64,000 nt of DNA from Candidatus Poribacteria bacterium (GCA_018644665.1 JABGQA010000113.1:1-64000), one strand, 5' to 3'. Positions 40,698 to 50,053 are shown, counted from the first letter of the stretch. The notes: generated by a model not told the origin, from the sequence alone. Numbers and translations are program-made.

Positions 40698-42701
40698 ATG
40701 ACAGACCGTATCGCGGCCGAGATCGCGCAGTTGAGCGAGGAACTCAGGCGGCACGAGTGGCTGTACTACGTCGCCGCCGCGCCCGAGCTGCCGGACTCAG
40801 AGTTCGACCGGCTCATGAAGCGCCTGGAGGCCTTGGAGACGGAACATCCTGCGCTGGTCGCGCCCGACTCCCCGACGCGCCGCGTAGGCGGCGGCCCTTC
40901 CGACGGCATGGCGACCATCGAACACGCGATCCCCATGCTGTCCCTGGACAACAGCTACGACGAGTCCGAGCTGACTGAATTCGAGGGCCGCGCGCGCCGC
41001 ATCTTGGGCGAGCAGGACATGGAGTATGTCTGCGAGCTGAAGATCGACGGCGTCGCGGTGTCTCTCCTTTATGAGGACGGCGCCTACGTCCGTGGAGCGA
41101 CACGCGGCGACGGCCGCGTGGGCGAGCGCATAACGGACAACCTGCGGACGATCCGGAGCATCCCGCTACGACTGCGCGGCGACGCCCCGGCCGCGCTCGA
41201 AGTGCGTGGCGAGGTGTACATGCCGCGCGACAAGCTGGATGCCGTCAACGTCCAACGCGAGGAAGCTGGAGAGCCGCGGTTTGCGAATCCACGCAACGCC
41301 GCGGCCGGCTCGGTGAGACTGCAGAACGCCTCCGCAACCGCTTCTCGACCGCTCGACGTCTTCCTATACAGCGTGGCCGAGAACGGGGCCCCGCTTACGG
41401 GTACACACGCCGAGACGCTGGAATCCATGGCGGGATGGGGCTTCCGCACGAACCCAGAGGCGCGGGTGGTCGCGACGATCGACGAGGCGGTCGCGTACTG
41501 CCACGAGTGGACCGAGCGGCGGCCGGAACTCCTCTACGAAATCGACGGCGTGGTCGTGAAAGTCAACGCGCTGTCCCAACAGCGCGAGCTCGGCTCGACC
41601 GCGAAGAGTCCACGCTGGGCGATCTCCTACAAGTTCCCGGCCACGCGCGCGATGACGGTCGTTCGCGAGATACAGGCGCAGGTCGGCCGCACGGGCGTTC
41701 TGACGCCGCGCGCGACCCTGGCGCCTGTCGAGTTAGACGGCGTCACTATCTCGCACGCGACGCTCCACAACGCCGACGAGGTGGCGCGCAAGGACATCCG
41801 CGTCGGCGACACCGTCACCCTCGAGCGAGCAGGTGGCGTCATCCCCGCCGTCGTCGCCGTCGTGAAGGAGCGTCGCCCGGAGGACGCGGAGCCCTTCGCC
41901 ATGCCGTCGGTATGTCCTGCATGCGGGGAGGCCGTGACCCGAATCGCCGACGAAGCCGCGACCCGGTGTGCCAACCCGGGCTGCCTGGCACAGTTGCATC
42001 GCCGGCTTGAGCACTTCGCGTCGCGGAAAGCCCTCGACATCGACGGCATGGGCACGTCGGTCGCCCAGTCGCTCGCCGACGCGGGCATGGTCCGCGATCT
42101 GTCCGACGTCTATTCGCTGGACGTGTCCGCGCTGGCGGATTTGGATGGGATGGCCGAGCCATCCGCCAGGGGCCTAACGCACTCGATCGCCGCTAGCAAG
42201 AACCGCGATCCCGCCCGGTTGCTGCACGCGATCGGCGTCCCGTTCGTTGGCGCGAACATCGCCGAACTGCTCGTGGACGAGTTCGGCTCGATCGACGCCG
42301 TCGCGGCCGCTTCGGCCGAGGCGTTGGAGGCCATCCACGGCATCGGGGAACGGGTGGCGGCCAGCGTAGTCGGGTTCTTCGCCTCGGACGCCAACCGTCG
42401 AGTGTTGGACGTCATGCGTCAGAGCGGCGTGCGCATGGCGCGAGAGACGACGGCAGTAGAGACGACCGACACGCTTGCGGGCGCGACGTTCGTCCTGACC
42501 GGCGAACTGCCGACGCTGGCGCGCGCCGACGCCGGAGCTAGAATCAAGGCCGCGGGCGGCCGCGTGACGGGGTCTGTGAGTGGGAAGACGGACTACGTAG
42601 TGGCCGGTGCCAACGCCGGTTCGAAGTTGACCCGCGCCCAGGATCTTGGCGTGGCAGTGCTGGACGAGGACGCGTTGCTGGACCTCCTGCGTGCCGACTG
42701 A
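40698..42701 (+). CDS. ligA: NAD-dependent DNA ligase LigA
   Basis: The 667-residue protein has the complete bacterial LigA architecture: Ia domain (ELRRHEWLYYV), adenylation domain with K115 in ELKIDG, oligonucleotide-binding domain, the four-cysteine zinc finger (CPACGEAV ... CANPGCLAQ), helix-hairpin-helix domain (LEAIHGIGERVAAS), and a C-terminal BRCT domain (LAGATFVLTGELPTL). Length is normal. It ends overlapping the start of the glycosylase gene, which joins two repair functions in one transcript. Confidence 0.96.
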   Translation: MTDRIAAEIAQLSEELRRHEWLYYVAAAPELPDSEFDRLMKRLEALETEHPALVAPDSPTRRVGGGPSDGMATIEHAIPMLSLDNSYDESELTEFEGRARRILGEQDMEYVCELKIDGVAVSLLYEDGAYVRGATRGDGRVGERITDNLRTIRSIPLRLRGDAPAALEVRGEVYMPRDKLDAVNVQREEAGEPRFANPRNAAAGSVRLQNASATASRPLDVFLYSVAENGAPLTGTHAETLESMAGWGFRTNPEARVVATIDEAVAYCHEWTERRPELLYEIDGVVVKVNALSQQRELGSTAKSPRWAISYKFPATRAMTVVREIQAQVGRTGVLTPRATLAPVELDGVTISHATLHNADEVARKDIRVGDTVTLERAGGVIPAVVAVVKERRPEDAEPFAMPSVCPACGEAVTRIADEAATRCANPGCLAQLHRRLEHFASRKALDIDGMGTSVAQSLADAGMVRDLSDVYSLDVSALADLDGMAEPSARGLTHSIAASKNRDPARLLHAIGVPFVGANIAELLVDEFGSIDAVAAASAEALEAIHGIGERVAASVVGFFASDANRRVLDVMRQSGVRMARETTAVETTDTLAGATFVLTGELPTLARADAGARIKAAGGRVTGSVSGKTDYVVAGANAGSKLTRAQDLGVAVLDEDALLDLLRAD

Positions 42702-43317
42702 AGCCGCCGAGCTTACGCTCCTTGCAGAGGACATCGCCGGGTGTTCGGCCTGCTTCCCGGACGGCGGCAACGCGCCCGTGTTCGTGCACCGGCCGGGCGC
42801 GCGCGTCCTCGTGATTGGCCAGGCGCCGAGTCTGACCGATTCGCGGACCGGCAGCACGTTCAGTGGCCCGGGTGGCAAGCGGCTGCGCGCGTGGCTCGAT
42901 CAGGCGGGAATACCGGAGGCCGACGTGAGTTTCTCCGCCCTGACGAAGTGCTACCCCGGCAAGAGCTCCGGCGGAAAGGGCGACCGGACACCCACGCGCG
43001 GGGAGATCGCGGCGTGTCGAGGATTCCTGGTGCGCGAGGTGCGCGCGCTCCGGCCCCGAGTGGTGCTGCTCATCGGCGGCATGGCGTCCAACGAACTGCT
43101 GCGCCGCGCGCCGCTGGCCGACCTTGTTGGGAACGTCTTCGACGGCTCGTCCAGTGCCTTGATCGCGGCCGCGGCAGAGGAGCCCGCTGGCATCTCGGTC
43201 GTCCCGCTACCACACTGTTCAGGCGCGAGTCTGTGGCTCAACCGGCCGGAGCACCAGGAGTTGCTCGGAACGGCGATCGATGAGCTACGCGGTCTGTACG
43301 CCGCCGTTACCGTATAG
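42691..43317 (+). CDS. Uracil-DNA glycosylase family 4-like protein
   Basis: From GTG 42691, overlapping the ligA stop by 11 bases, the gene encodes 208 residues. It has the uracil-binding opening VLVIGQAPSLTDSRTGSTFSG, the pattern of FeS-type (family 4) enzymes, and the four spaced cysteines that hold the cluster (GCSAC, TKCYPG, AACRGF). LLIGGMASNELL and PLPHCSGAS correspond to the later conserved motifs (usually H-P/HPS). Coupling with ligA fits base excision repair. The final motif differs from the usual HPS, so activity on uracil is not certain. Confidence 0.8.
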   Translation: MPTEAAELTLLAEDIAGCSACFPDGGNAPVFVHRPGARVLVIGQAPSLTDSRTGSTFSGPGGKRLRAWLDQAGIPEADVSFSALTKCYPGKSSGGKGDRTPTRGEIAACRGFLVREVRALRPRVVLLIGGMASNELLRRAPLADLVGNVFDGSSSALIAAAAEEPAGISVVPLPHCSGASLWLNRPEHQELLGTAIDELRGLYAAVTV

Positions 43318-43323
43318 GCAGGC

Positions 43324-44754
43324 ATGATGTCCGCTGACGCCCCCACGACGACCGATGTCCGGCGCGACTGGGCGTGGCTCGCGATCGTCACGGGCGTCGC
43401 CGCAGTCCTCCGCTTCTACCATCTCGGTGCGTGGAGCTTCTGGGCCGACGAGATCTTCACGCTGCGCGACGCGCGCGGCTTCCCTGGCACCCTCACGATG
43501 AACCCGCTGACGTACGCGTGTGTGGCGGCCTGCATCAAGCTGTTCGGCGTGTCCGAATGGTCGGCACGGCTCGCGCCCGCGCTGGCAGGGGTCGCGTGCG
43601 CGCCGCTCGCCTACTGGGCCGGCCGCCGACTGTTCTCCATGTGGACGGGACGGGCGGCCGCTCTCATCGTCGCCCTCTCGCCGTGGCATCTTTTCTGGTC
43701 GCAGAACGCGCGGCACTACGTCTTCACGTTCATGTTCGCACTCGTCGCGCTCGTCGCGTTCCACGAGGCGATGCGTGAGACCGGCGCTTGGTGGGCAGCG
43801 GCTGCGCTTGCCGCCACGGTTGGCGTCGGCTTGTCACACACGCCGGCCGGCGCGTTCGTGCTGGGCCCGGCATGTTACTGCCTGATGAAGACCGCGCGGC
43901 GGCGCGCTTGGGCCACGGAGGGACGCCGTCCTTACGCCCTACTCGTGTACTTCGGGCCGATGGCTGTCACGGGACTTGTCGTGCTGCTTGTCCCGGCTCT
44001 GCGGTCGTACGTCGTCGCCGGCTGGGGACGCAACGCGTGGGCGCGCTCCGTGCCGTACATTGTCATGACGTACGTGCACGGCGTAACACTGCCCGTTGTG
44101 GCGGCAGCGGTAGTCGGCGCATACGGAGCGCGGCCCTGGCCGAGTGGTCGCCTGCTCACCGTCTGTGGGCTCGTGGCGCCGTCCGCCTTCTTCCTCGTGG
44201 CCTCGCTGGCTCAGAACGTCCCGGGCTACTACCTGTTCTTCACGGCGGCATGCGCGATCCTGCTTGCGGGCAACGCGTGCGCGTGGGCGATCACGGCGAA
44301 CCCGAAGGCGGGGGTTCTCGCGCTGTCGATCCTCTGCGCGGCGCTGCTAGGGCAGGACGTCATGTACCACACGGCGGAGCAGGGAGGCCGCGCGCCCTGG
44401 CGACAGGCGCTAGCCACGCTGCGGGACGAGGCTGGCCCCGAAGACGCCGTGTACATGCTGCTGCCGGAGATAGGCGAGCACTACCTGCAGCCGTCCGCTG
44501 AGCGCCGACCGCCGGCGATCCGTCGACTTACCTCGCAGCTCATGGCGCGCCCGGACGATCTGCGCGCGCCGGACGGTGGCGCGGCGTACGTCGTGGTGGA
44601 CATGCGATCTATGGCGACGCTCGATCCCGGCGGCGACTTCGTTGTCTGGCTTACCCGCAGCGGCACGCGTGTCGCCCGCGTGGCCGCCTACGCGCGTGGG
44701 TCGGACCGCACCATCGAGGCGTACCGGCTGCTGGAACGGCTCGCCGCCAAGTAG
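43324..44754 (+). CDS. GT39/ArnT-like integral membrane glycosyltransferase
   Basis: The 476-residue protein has about nine membrane helices. Its first loop contains FYHLGAWSFWADEIFTLRDA, with the acidic D-E pair that is catalytic in dolichyl/polyprenyl-phosphate mannosyltransferases (GT39/GT83). SPWHLFWSQNARHYVF is the family's second-loop motif. These enzymes move a sugar from a polyprenyl carrier to a protein or lipid outside the membrane. The soluble C-terminal 110 residues have no motif I recognise. It follows the glycosylase gene by 6 bases; the start may be ATG 43324 or 43327. Confidence 0.78.
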   Translation: MMSADAPTTTDVRRDWAWLAIVTGVAAVLRFYHLGAWSFWADEIFTLRDARGFPGTLTMNPLTYACVAACIKLFGVSEWSARLAPALAGVACAPLAYWAGRRLFSMWTGRAAALIVALSPWHLFWSQNARHYVFTFMFALVALVAFHEAMRETGAWWAAAALAATVGVGLSHTPAGAFVLGPACYCLMKTARRRAWATEGRRPYALLVYFGPMAVTGLVVLLVPALRSYVVAGWGRNAWARSVPYIVMTYVHGVTLPVVAAAVVGAYGARPWPSGRLLTVCGLVAPSAFFLVASLAQNVPGYYLFFTAACAILLAGNACAWAITANPKAGVLALSILCAALLGQDVMYHTAEQGGRAPWRQALATLRDEAGPEDAVYMLLPEIGEHYLQPSAERRPPAIRRLTSQLMARPDDLRAPDGGAAYVVVDMRSMATLDPGGDFVVWLTRSGTRVARVAAYARGSDRTIEAYRLLERLAAK

Positions 44755-45135
44755 CGGCGACGGTGTTGCCCTCGGCAGGTGGCCGGTCGGGGTTGCGCCC
44801 CATCCACGCCGTCCCCGCGCTCCGGCGTGAGAGCCTTTCCCTTTGCAGGGCCGCTGGCCCCTTGCCTGCCGCGGCAATCCGCGGACTCAACGTGGCGGCG
44901 TGCACGTCGCGCCCTAGCTACCCGGTGCGCTCCGCCGGACGCGGGCGCAGGCGCCGGAGGCGTGTTCGCATTCGAACGCCGAAGCTCCCGCGCAGCCGCG
45001 AAGTGCACCGATTTGGCCACGCCGCCCCTATCCGAACGGACCGAAGTCGGGCCCGACCGGCGTGGCATAGTGCTTGCGTTGTGTTGACCGCTGCGACGCG
45101 CGCCGGCGTCGCCTCACATCAGGGAGGGACCGCTC
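44755..45135 (+). other. Intergenic stretch, no gene recognised
   Basis: This is about 380 bases of very GC-rich sequence between the glycosyltransferase and the 49-residue membrane peptide. Reading frames here have no recognisable protein pattern. It ends in a strong ribosome-binding site (GGGAGGG) for the next gene. I see no hairpin with a T-tract. Confidence 0.5.
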
Positions 45136-45285
45136 ATGGCTCTCGCATTCGGCGTCGACATCGCTGCCACGTCGGCAGTAGGCTACGGTGCCGCGCTGGT
45201 CTTGATGGTGGCCTTCGCGATCGGGGTCAGCCGTAGCGCCGCGAAGCGCGACGGTGACGCCGATTCTGCGCCGACGGCGGACTGA
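45136..45285 (+). CDS. Small single-pass membrane protein (49 residues)
   Basis: The ATG follows GGGAGGG with a 7-base spacer. The product is 49 residues with one hydrophobic helix at about 14-33 (VGYGAALVLMVAFAIGV) flanked by a basic patch (SRSAAKR) and an acidic tail. The strong ribosome-binding site and clean membrane topology support a real gene. Function unknown. No partner gene overlaps it. Confidence 0.6.
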   Translation: MALAFGVDIAATSAVGYGAALVLMVAFAIGVSRSAAKRDGDADSAPTAD

Positions 45286-45836
45286 CGGCAGAGAGCGCCG
45301 CTCGATCGCGCTGCCGCCGGGTTGCGTCGTGCGGCGCCAGGCAGGCGACGCCCCGTGAGCGCCTGCGTATGCGCCTTTGCCCGCTTCTCTGTGGGCTTCC
45401 GACCAATCGCTCCTGCTGGCTCAGAGCGCCTTTCCGCCCCGCACCCGCCGGGCGCGGCCGGGCCCTGGGTCTGGCCCACGGTCCGGAGCCCGCTCTCGTG
45501 CGTGATTCTCTCTCGATCGCGGACGCGCAACACGCTGGGCTGTGCGCACGGCCATGTGAGTAGCGACGGCCTCCCGCCGTCACTGGAGGCGGCCATCCCG
45601 CCGACATGGCGTGCCGCACCCGGGCGGGACCAACGCGCGGCATCGGTGGCGACTCGGAGCCCAGTGACGCGGCCAGACGCCGCCGGCCGCGGCAGCGTTC
45701 GTCAGCCCCCGCGTGTAGTGTGACGCATTGGAGCGGGATCTCGCGTGCGACGCGACGGCGACATGGCTATGCCGCAGGCTCAACGGGCGCGCCATAGATC
45801 TGGATGGCGCACCGCAGGATGCGCGCTTGCGTCGGG
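45286..45836. other. Intergenic stretch, no gene recognised
   Basis: About 550 bases lie between the small membrane protein and the convergent GrpB-family gene. Open frames on both strands are R/A/P-rich and look like chance readings of high-GC DNA. No RNA gene or repeat is visible to me. Confidence 0.5.
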
Positions 45837-46430
45837 TCAGCCGTCGCTCTCGCCTATGCGCCATCCGACACTCGTCGCCCACTCCTCCGCGGGCGCCATC
45901 ACCATGTCGCAGATGGGGTCCTTGATCTCGAAGTACACCGAGTCGTCGGCCTGTTGGTTGTGGTGTTGTGACAGCCTTCGCTTCGTCTCGGCGTAAGCCA
46001 GTGCGGCCGGCGGGTGCGCTCGCAAGTAGTCCCGGAATAGCAGGGCGTATCGCTGGTTGGCCTTACCGTCCGCGCGCACGTGAAGATGGGTTCGCCGGTC
46101 GCCCGGCGGCTCCCGCAGGTAGCGCTTCTCGTATTCGGCGAGGTCGTGGCCGTCACCGGGAGGAAGATGGTCGTGGTGCATGCCCTGCCGCTGCCGGTAT
46201 CCGGCCACTCCAAGCCGCGTCGCGACGACATCGAACCGGTCGAACGACGCGACAGTCAACTGCAGGTCTATGACGTCTTTAGAGGCGAGGTCGGGCACGG
46301 ATGTCGAGCCGATGTGGTCGATGCGTAGGGCAAGTCCACCAAGCGCCCCACGCACACCGCGGGCAATGGCCCGGAACTCATGCGGCCACCTAGACTGGTA
46401 TTCGACGATGTGGACTGGTCGTTCGTTCAT
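45837..46430 (-). CDS. GrpB/UPF0157 family protein (copy 1)
   Basis: The 197-residue protein has the GrpB nucleotidyltransferase-fold signature: VHIVEYQSRWPHEF, IDHIGSTSVPDLASKDVIDLQL (the H-I-G-S-T-x-V-P motif), HHDHLPP, RTHLHV and RYALLFRDYLRAHP. The family is linked to nucleotidyltransferases and some members are fused to CoaE; its activity is not established. The start used is ATG 46430, and a GTG 30 bases upstream is possible. It lies 52 bases after a close paralogue on the same strand. Confidence 0.85.
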   Translation of the reverse strand: MNERPVHIVEYQSRWPHEFRAIARGVRGALGGLALRIDHIGSTSVPDLASKDVIDLQLTVASFDRFDVVATRLGVAGYRQRQGMHHDHLPPGDGHDLAEYEKRYLREPPGDRRTHLHVRADGKANQRYALLFRDYLRAHPPAALAYAETKRRLSQHHNQQADDSVYFEIKDPICDMVMAPAEEWATSVGWRIGESDG

Positions 46431-46482
46431 GCCGCCGTGCTTTGGAGGGTAGGTCTGCACCCCGGGCCGCGTGCGCCGCGTA

Positions 46483-47079
46483 CTATGCGTCCGTTTCGCC
46501 GGGTTGCCACTCCACGCGCGCGGCCCACTCCTCCGCCGCGGACGTCACGATGTCGGCGACAGGAGCCTTGATCTCGTAGAACAGCGCGCCCTTGTCCTGC
46601 TCGTTGTGCCAACGCGCCATGAATCGCTTGGTCTCTTCGTAAGCCAAGGCGGCGGCGCGGTGTTCACGCAGGTAGTCGCGGAACAGGATCGCGTAGCGCT
46701 GGTTCACACGGCCGTCGGCGCGGACGTGGATGTGCGTTCGCCGGGTGTCCTCCGGCTCGCGGAAGTAGCGCTTCTCGTACTCCGATGCCGCGTGTGTCGC
46801 TCCGGGCGGCAGATGGTCGTGTCGCACGTCCTCGCGACGGACGTAGCCCAGGCCCTCCAGCCCAGCAGCGACGGGGCCGAAGCCGTCGAACGTCGCCACC
46901 GACACTTGCACGTCGATGATGTCCTTCGCCGCGAGGTCCGGCACGGCGGTGGACCCAATGTGGTCGATGCGGATCGCCAGGTCGCCGAGGGCGTTACGCA
47001 CCATCGTCCCGATTTCGTCGAATTCCTGCGGCCATCGGTCCTGGTAGTCCACGATGTGGACGAGTCGGTCGTCGCTCAC
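46483..47079 (-). CDS. GrpB/UPF0157 family protein (copy 2)
   Basis: The 198-residue protein is a tandem paralogue of the downstream gene, clearly similar along the whole length (RIDHIGSTAVPDLAAKDIIDVQV, HDHLPPG, RRTHIHVRADGR, RYAILFRDYLREH). I place the start at GTG 47079, ten bases after GGAGG, which gives the same N-terminus as copy 1 (VHIVDYQDRWPQEF). Both copies keep the putative substrate-site H-I-G-S-T and H-D-H motifs, so both are probably active. Confidence 0.85.
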   Translation of the reverse strand: MSDDRLVHIVDYQDRWPQEFDEIGTMVRNALGDLAIRIDHIGSTAVPDLAAKDIIDVQVSVATFDGFGPVAAGLEGLGYVRREDVRHDHLPPGATHAASEYEKRYFREPEDTRRTHIHVRADGRVNQRYAILFRDYLREHRAAALAYEETKRFMARWHNEQDKGALFYEIKAPVADIVTSAAEEWAARVEWQPGETDA

Positions 47080-47410
47080 TTGTCGTGATCCTCCGCGTCC
47101 GCTCGCGCCTCCCCGCGCGATCGCCGGACGGACGCCCTGTCCATAATGATAAGCGCGACGTCCGTCTGTTGTCCCGTAGGCCGCGATACAAGCGGCGCAT
47201 CGGCGTCGGGCGCGTGTGCTGCGGGAGCGCCGAGGGCACACGATGCTGCCGCCCTCGGCGGCTCGCACGAGACTGCGGGCGTCGCGCGAACAGACCATCC
47301 TGTGAGTGCGTTCGGAGACGACGGAGCGACTTGCATCCGGCGCTCTGGGCCCCTAGTCTCTGCGACGCGGGCGCGCGTCCTCTGCGCGCGCCGAAGCCGA
47401 GGAGTGAGAC
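47080..47410. other. Divergent intergenic region with a GC hairpin
   Basis: 331 bases separate the GrpB copy 2 (minus) from the secreted protein at 47411 (plus). Both promoters should be here; ccataatgataag near 47140 is the only AT-rich patch. An 8-bp hairpin (ggcgcgcg / cgcgcgcc, 47370-47392) lies just upstream of the GAGGAG ribosome-binding site of the plus-strand gene and could structure its leader. Confidence 0.4.
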
Positions 47411-48010
47411 ATGCGAACGGCGATAGGCATCCTGGCAGTGTGCGTCGCCTTCAGTGCGGGAGCGATCGAGAATCTCGCGCTAAACGGCGACTTCGAAAAC
47501 GGCCTGGTCGACTGGGAAATACGCCAGAGCGAGGCCACGGTCGCGACGCTCGAGGCAGACACAGATGACAGCATCAAGGGTGGCGCGAGCGCATTTGTAG
47601 ATATAGAGATCGCCAAGGGCGTGACGTGGCACATCGCCCTGTTCCAGAACGGACACTTCTTGGACGGCGGCACGGAGTACACGCTGGCGTTCTGGGCGAA
47701 GGCCGAACTGCCCCGGCCCGTGGACTTCTACATGGAACTCCAGGCCGACCCATGGACATCGTACGGCCGGCAGAGCATCGACCTGACCGAGGAGTGGGTC
47801 GAGTATTGGTCCGAGTGGACCCAGCCGGAGAACGTCCCGCTGGCGTGGTTGCGCATTGCCGTGGGCCAGGTGAACACGAACTTCTGGGTGGATAACGTCC
47901 GCTTCTACGAGGGGGAATACGAGCCTGACCCGGAGCTAGGGAGGGTCCAGGCGGTTGAGCCCGGCGGCAAGCTGGCCACCGTCTGGGGCGACGTCAAGGG
48001 CCGTTCGTAG
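47411..48010 (+). CDS. Secreted CBM4/9-like carbohydrate-binding protein
   Basis: The 199-residue protein has a signal peptide (MRTAIGILAVCVAFSAGA) and a single jelly-roll module. It opens ENLALNGDFENGLVDWEI and continues YTLAFWAKAELPRPVDFYME and NFWVDNVRFYEG, which matches the CBM4/CBM9 galactose-binding-like fold. It has no catalytic domain. The last residues AVEPGGKLATVWGDVKGRS closely resemble the ends of the two secreted proteins at 49304 and 50145. GAGGAG lies before the ATG. Likely role: binding of polysaccharide at the cell surface. Confidence 0.72.
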   Translation: MRTAIGILAVCVAFSAGAIENLALNGDFENGLVDWEIRQSEATVATLEADTDDSIKGGASAFVDIEIAKGVTWHIALFQNGHFLDGGTEYTLAFWAKAELPRPVDFYMELQADPWTSYGRQSIDLTEEWVEYWSEWTQPENVPLAWLRIAVGQVNTNFWVDNVRFYEGEYEPDPELGRVQAVEPGGKLATVWGDVKGRS

Positions 48011-48056
48011 GCGCACGGCTCTGCGGACGATCTGCCTACCCGCGCCGCGACGGCGT

Positions 48057-48085
48057 GGACAGCGGGCGTTCCGTGGCCGCTGTCC
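48057..48085. terminator. Possible hairpin terminator between convergent genes
   Basis: An 8-bp stem (ggacagcg / cgctgtcc) sits between the stops of the CBM-like gene (48010) and the MDR dehydrogenase gene (48110). It has no T-tract. Confidence 0.35.
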
Positions 48086-48109
48086 CGCCGGGCGAATCTC
48101 TCCGAAGGC

Positions 48110-49126
48110 CTATCCCCCGCCCGCGGCCCAATCGAACACCACACCGAGGTAGTCGTCCTTGTGGTCGCGCAGGCCGGCGTAAGCGGCTGCGCAATCGTCC
48201 GGCGGCAGCACGTGCGTAATCAGCTCACGTGTCCGCAGCCGCCCGTCCGCCATCCAACCAAGGAGTATTTCGACGTTGCGCTCAATCGAGTGCTTCACGT
48301 GTCCGCTGGGGTTGTGCCTGGTGGGGTAGCGCCACTCGTGGGCGCCCTTGAACGTGATGCAGCCGTCTCCCCACATGTGGATGGAGCGCAGGAACGGCGT
48401 AATGTCGGTCTCGTGCGTAGCCCGGGGACTGCCGAGAAGCACGACCTCGCCCGCCTTCGCGGCGAGGCCGGCCGCTTGCTCCGTCGCCGCCGGTGACCCG
48501 ATCGCCTCGACGACCACCTCGCACATGTCGCCGCCGGTTATGTCGGCTACTGCTTCGCGCACGTCGACTTCGCCGGCGTGGATGACGTTACGCACGCCGC
48601 ACGCCTCCGCCAACGCGGTTCGCTTCGCGGACAGGTCGATCCCGATCACGTCGCAACCGGCGAGCGTGAAGATCTGCGCGCACAGATTCCCGACCAGCCC
48701 CAGGCCTATCACGGCTACGTGGTCGCCAGCTTCGCCGTTGCTGATCCGCAACGCCGTCATTCCCACAGCCGCCATGCGCGCGGCGGGTGCAAGCTGGGGG
48801 TCCAGGCCCGCCGGAACCTTCGCGACGAGCGTGCCCGTCAGCGCGCGACTCGCGTGGGGTGTGTAGCTCATCACCGTGTCGCCGGGCGCGATGTCCCTGA
48901 CGGCGTCGCCGACAGCCGTCACGCGGCCGCACCCGCCATATCCGGGGTACACCGGGTACCGCCTGGCCTCCAGGCCGGTGAGCGAGGCGAGTTCCGTCCC
49001 CGCGCTGACGATGCTATACAGCGTGTCGATCGCGCACTGGTCGGGCGCGAGACGTGCGGCGTCGAAATCGAACTCCTCGAGGCCCACGGTGTTCGTATCT
49101 GTGAACACGACGCGTCTGTCCGGCAT
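48110..49126 (-). CDS. Zinc-type medium-chain alcohol dehydrogenase-like protein
   Basis: The 338-residue protein has the MDR fold: an N-terminal GroES-like domain (SIVSAGTELASLTG, GYGGCGRVTAVG), the nucleotide-binding GLGLVGNLCAQIF, and a C-terminal HVLPPDDCAAAYAGL. The structural four-cysteine zinc loop is absent and the catalytic zinc cysteine is not in its usual context (VSAGTE). It belongs to the subgroup with SAGTE, often annotated as bacteriochlorophyllide or sugar dehydrogenase-like. I chose ATG 49126 because it gives the usual N-terminus. Substrate unknown. Confidence 0.75.
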   Translation of the reverse strand: MPDRRVVFTDTNTVGLEEFDFDAARLAPDQCAIDTLYSIVSAGTELASLTGLEARRYPVYPGYGGCGRVTAVGDAVRDIAPGDTVMSYTPHASRALTGTLVAKVPAGLDPQLAPAARMAAVGMTALRISNGEAGDHVAVIGLGLVGNLCAQIFTLAGCDVIGIDLSAKRTALAEACGVRNVIHAGEVDVREAVADITGGDMCEVVVEAIGSPAATEQAAGLAAKAGEVVLLGSPRATHETDITPFLRSIHMWGDGCITFKGAHEWRYPTRHNPSGHVKHSIERNVEILLGWMADGRLRTRELITHVLPPDDCAAAYAGLRDHKDDYLGVVFDWAAGGG

Positions 49127-49267
49127 GGGTCGGGCTCCGTCTGGTGGCGTGGGATCGGGACGCGGGAAGTATGTGCGCGGGATCACAGTACCGCAACCGG
49201 GCGGACCAAACAGAGGGCGGGTGGACGCGCGGCGCCGACGGCGTCCGGGCATGGCCAGGCGAGGCGT

Positions 49268-49294
49268 GTCGGGGCCGCGTCCCGCGGCCCCGAC
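49268..49294 (-). terminator. GC hairpin terminator without U-tract
   Basis: A perfect 11-bp stem (gtcggggccgc / gcggccccgac) with a 5-base loop lies 9 bases downstream of the stop of the 49304-50053 gene. There is no T-run. The next gene upstream has the same arrangement. Confidence 0.55.
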
Positions 49295-49303
49295 GTCAGA
49301 GCG

Positions 49304-50053
49304 CTAGCGGGACGAGCGGATCGCGCCCCACGTTGTCGCGAGCTTGCCGGTGGCGTCCACGGCCATCGGCGTGTCGTTGAGGATCTCAACGACAGCCGTC
49401 GTCATGGCGCCCTCAGCGTGTGACGTTACCGCGATGCCGAGGTAGTACGGATCCGACAGCGCGAGGTCGATCGGCGGCGTTGGCGTGACGCCATCCTTCG
49501 TGACCGGATCACCCGACCAGTCCGTCCCGTCGGAGCCCCAGTCGCCGGTGAAGATGTCGCCGTTCTTGATGAGGCGGATTGCCGTTGGGAACGTGACGTC
49601 AAACCCCAGCCCGTCCGGGACAAGGCGCTCGCTCGCGCTGCCGCCATCGGGCGTGTCCCGCCGCTGGAATGTGACCATGTCGTTGTTTGCGCGTGCAGCC
49701 GCCAGGACGTTGATCGAACCCGGCTCCAAGGTCTGCCGCGCCATGATGCCGGCCTTCGCCCAAGCGTTGGAGAGCTCAATCTCCTCAACGATGACCGAGA
49801 CATCGAAGTCGCCGCTGACTTCCTTGTAGAGGAAGGCGAACTGGTCCGCGTTGTCCCAGATGTCGTGCCCGCCCGCGACAAACGTAGAAGTGCTGCCGTC
49901 TAGCTCGACTTCAGCGTTGTCGAGGTGATTCTGGTCAGTAGTTCCGATGATCGCGACCTGCCACTCCTCGGCGGGCCACTTCTGCGCCGAGGCCGTCAGG
50001 CCACCGACGAGCGCCAGGCCGACGACTAGAGCGGTGATGTTGAGTCTGCGCAC
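49304..50053 (-). CDS. Secreted DUF1349/LamG-like protein (copy 1)
   Basis: The 249-residue protein starts at GTG 50053 after GGGAGGG. It has a signal peptide (cut after SAQ, about residue 21) and a concanavalin-like fold. Motifs are DIWDNADQFAFLYKEVSGDFDV, WAKAGIMARQTLEPGSINV and GDWGSDGTDW. The GDFDV ... AKAGIMAR pattern is typical of DUF1349/regulation-of-enolase-type lectin-like domains. It ends AVDATGKLATTWGAIRSSR. It is the same length as the adjacent copy 2 and clearly duplicated from it. A glycan-binding surface role is inferred. Confidence 0.7.
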   Translation of the reverse strand: MRRLNITALVVGLALVGGLTASAQKWPAEEWQVAIIGTTDQNHLDNAEVELDGSTSTFVAGGHDIWDNADQFAFLYKEVSGDFDVSVIVEEIELSNAWAKAGIMARQTLEPGSINVLAAARANNDMVTFQRRDTPDGGSASERLVPDGLGFDVTFPTAIRLIKNGDIFTGDWGSDGTDWSGDPVTKDGVTPTPPIDLALSDPYYLGIAVTSHAEGAMTTAVVEILNDTPMAVDATGKLATTWGAIRSSR

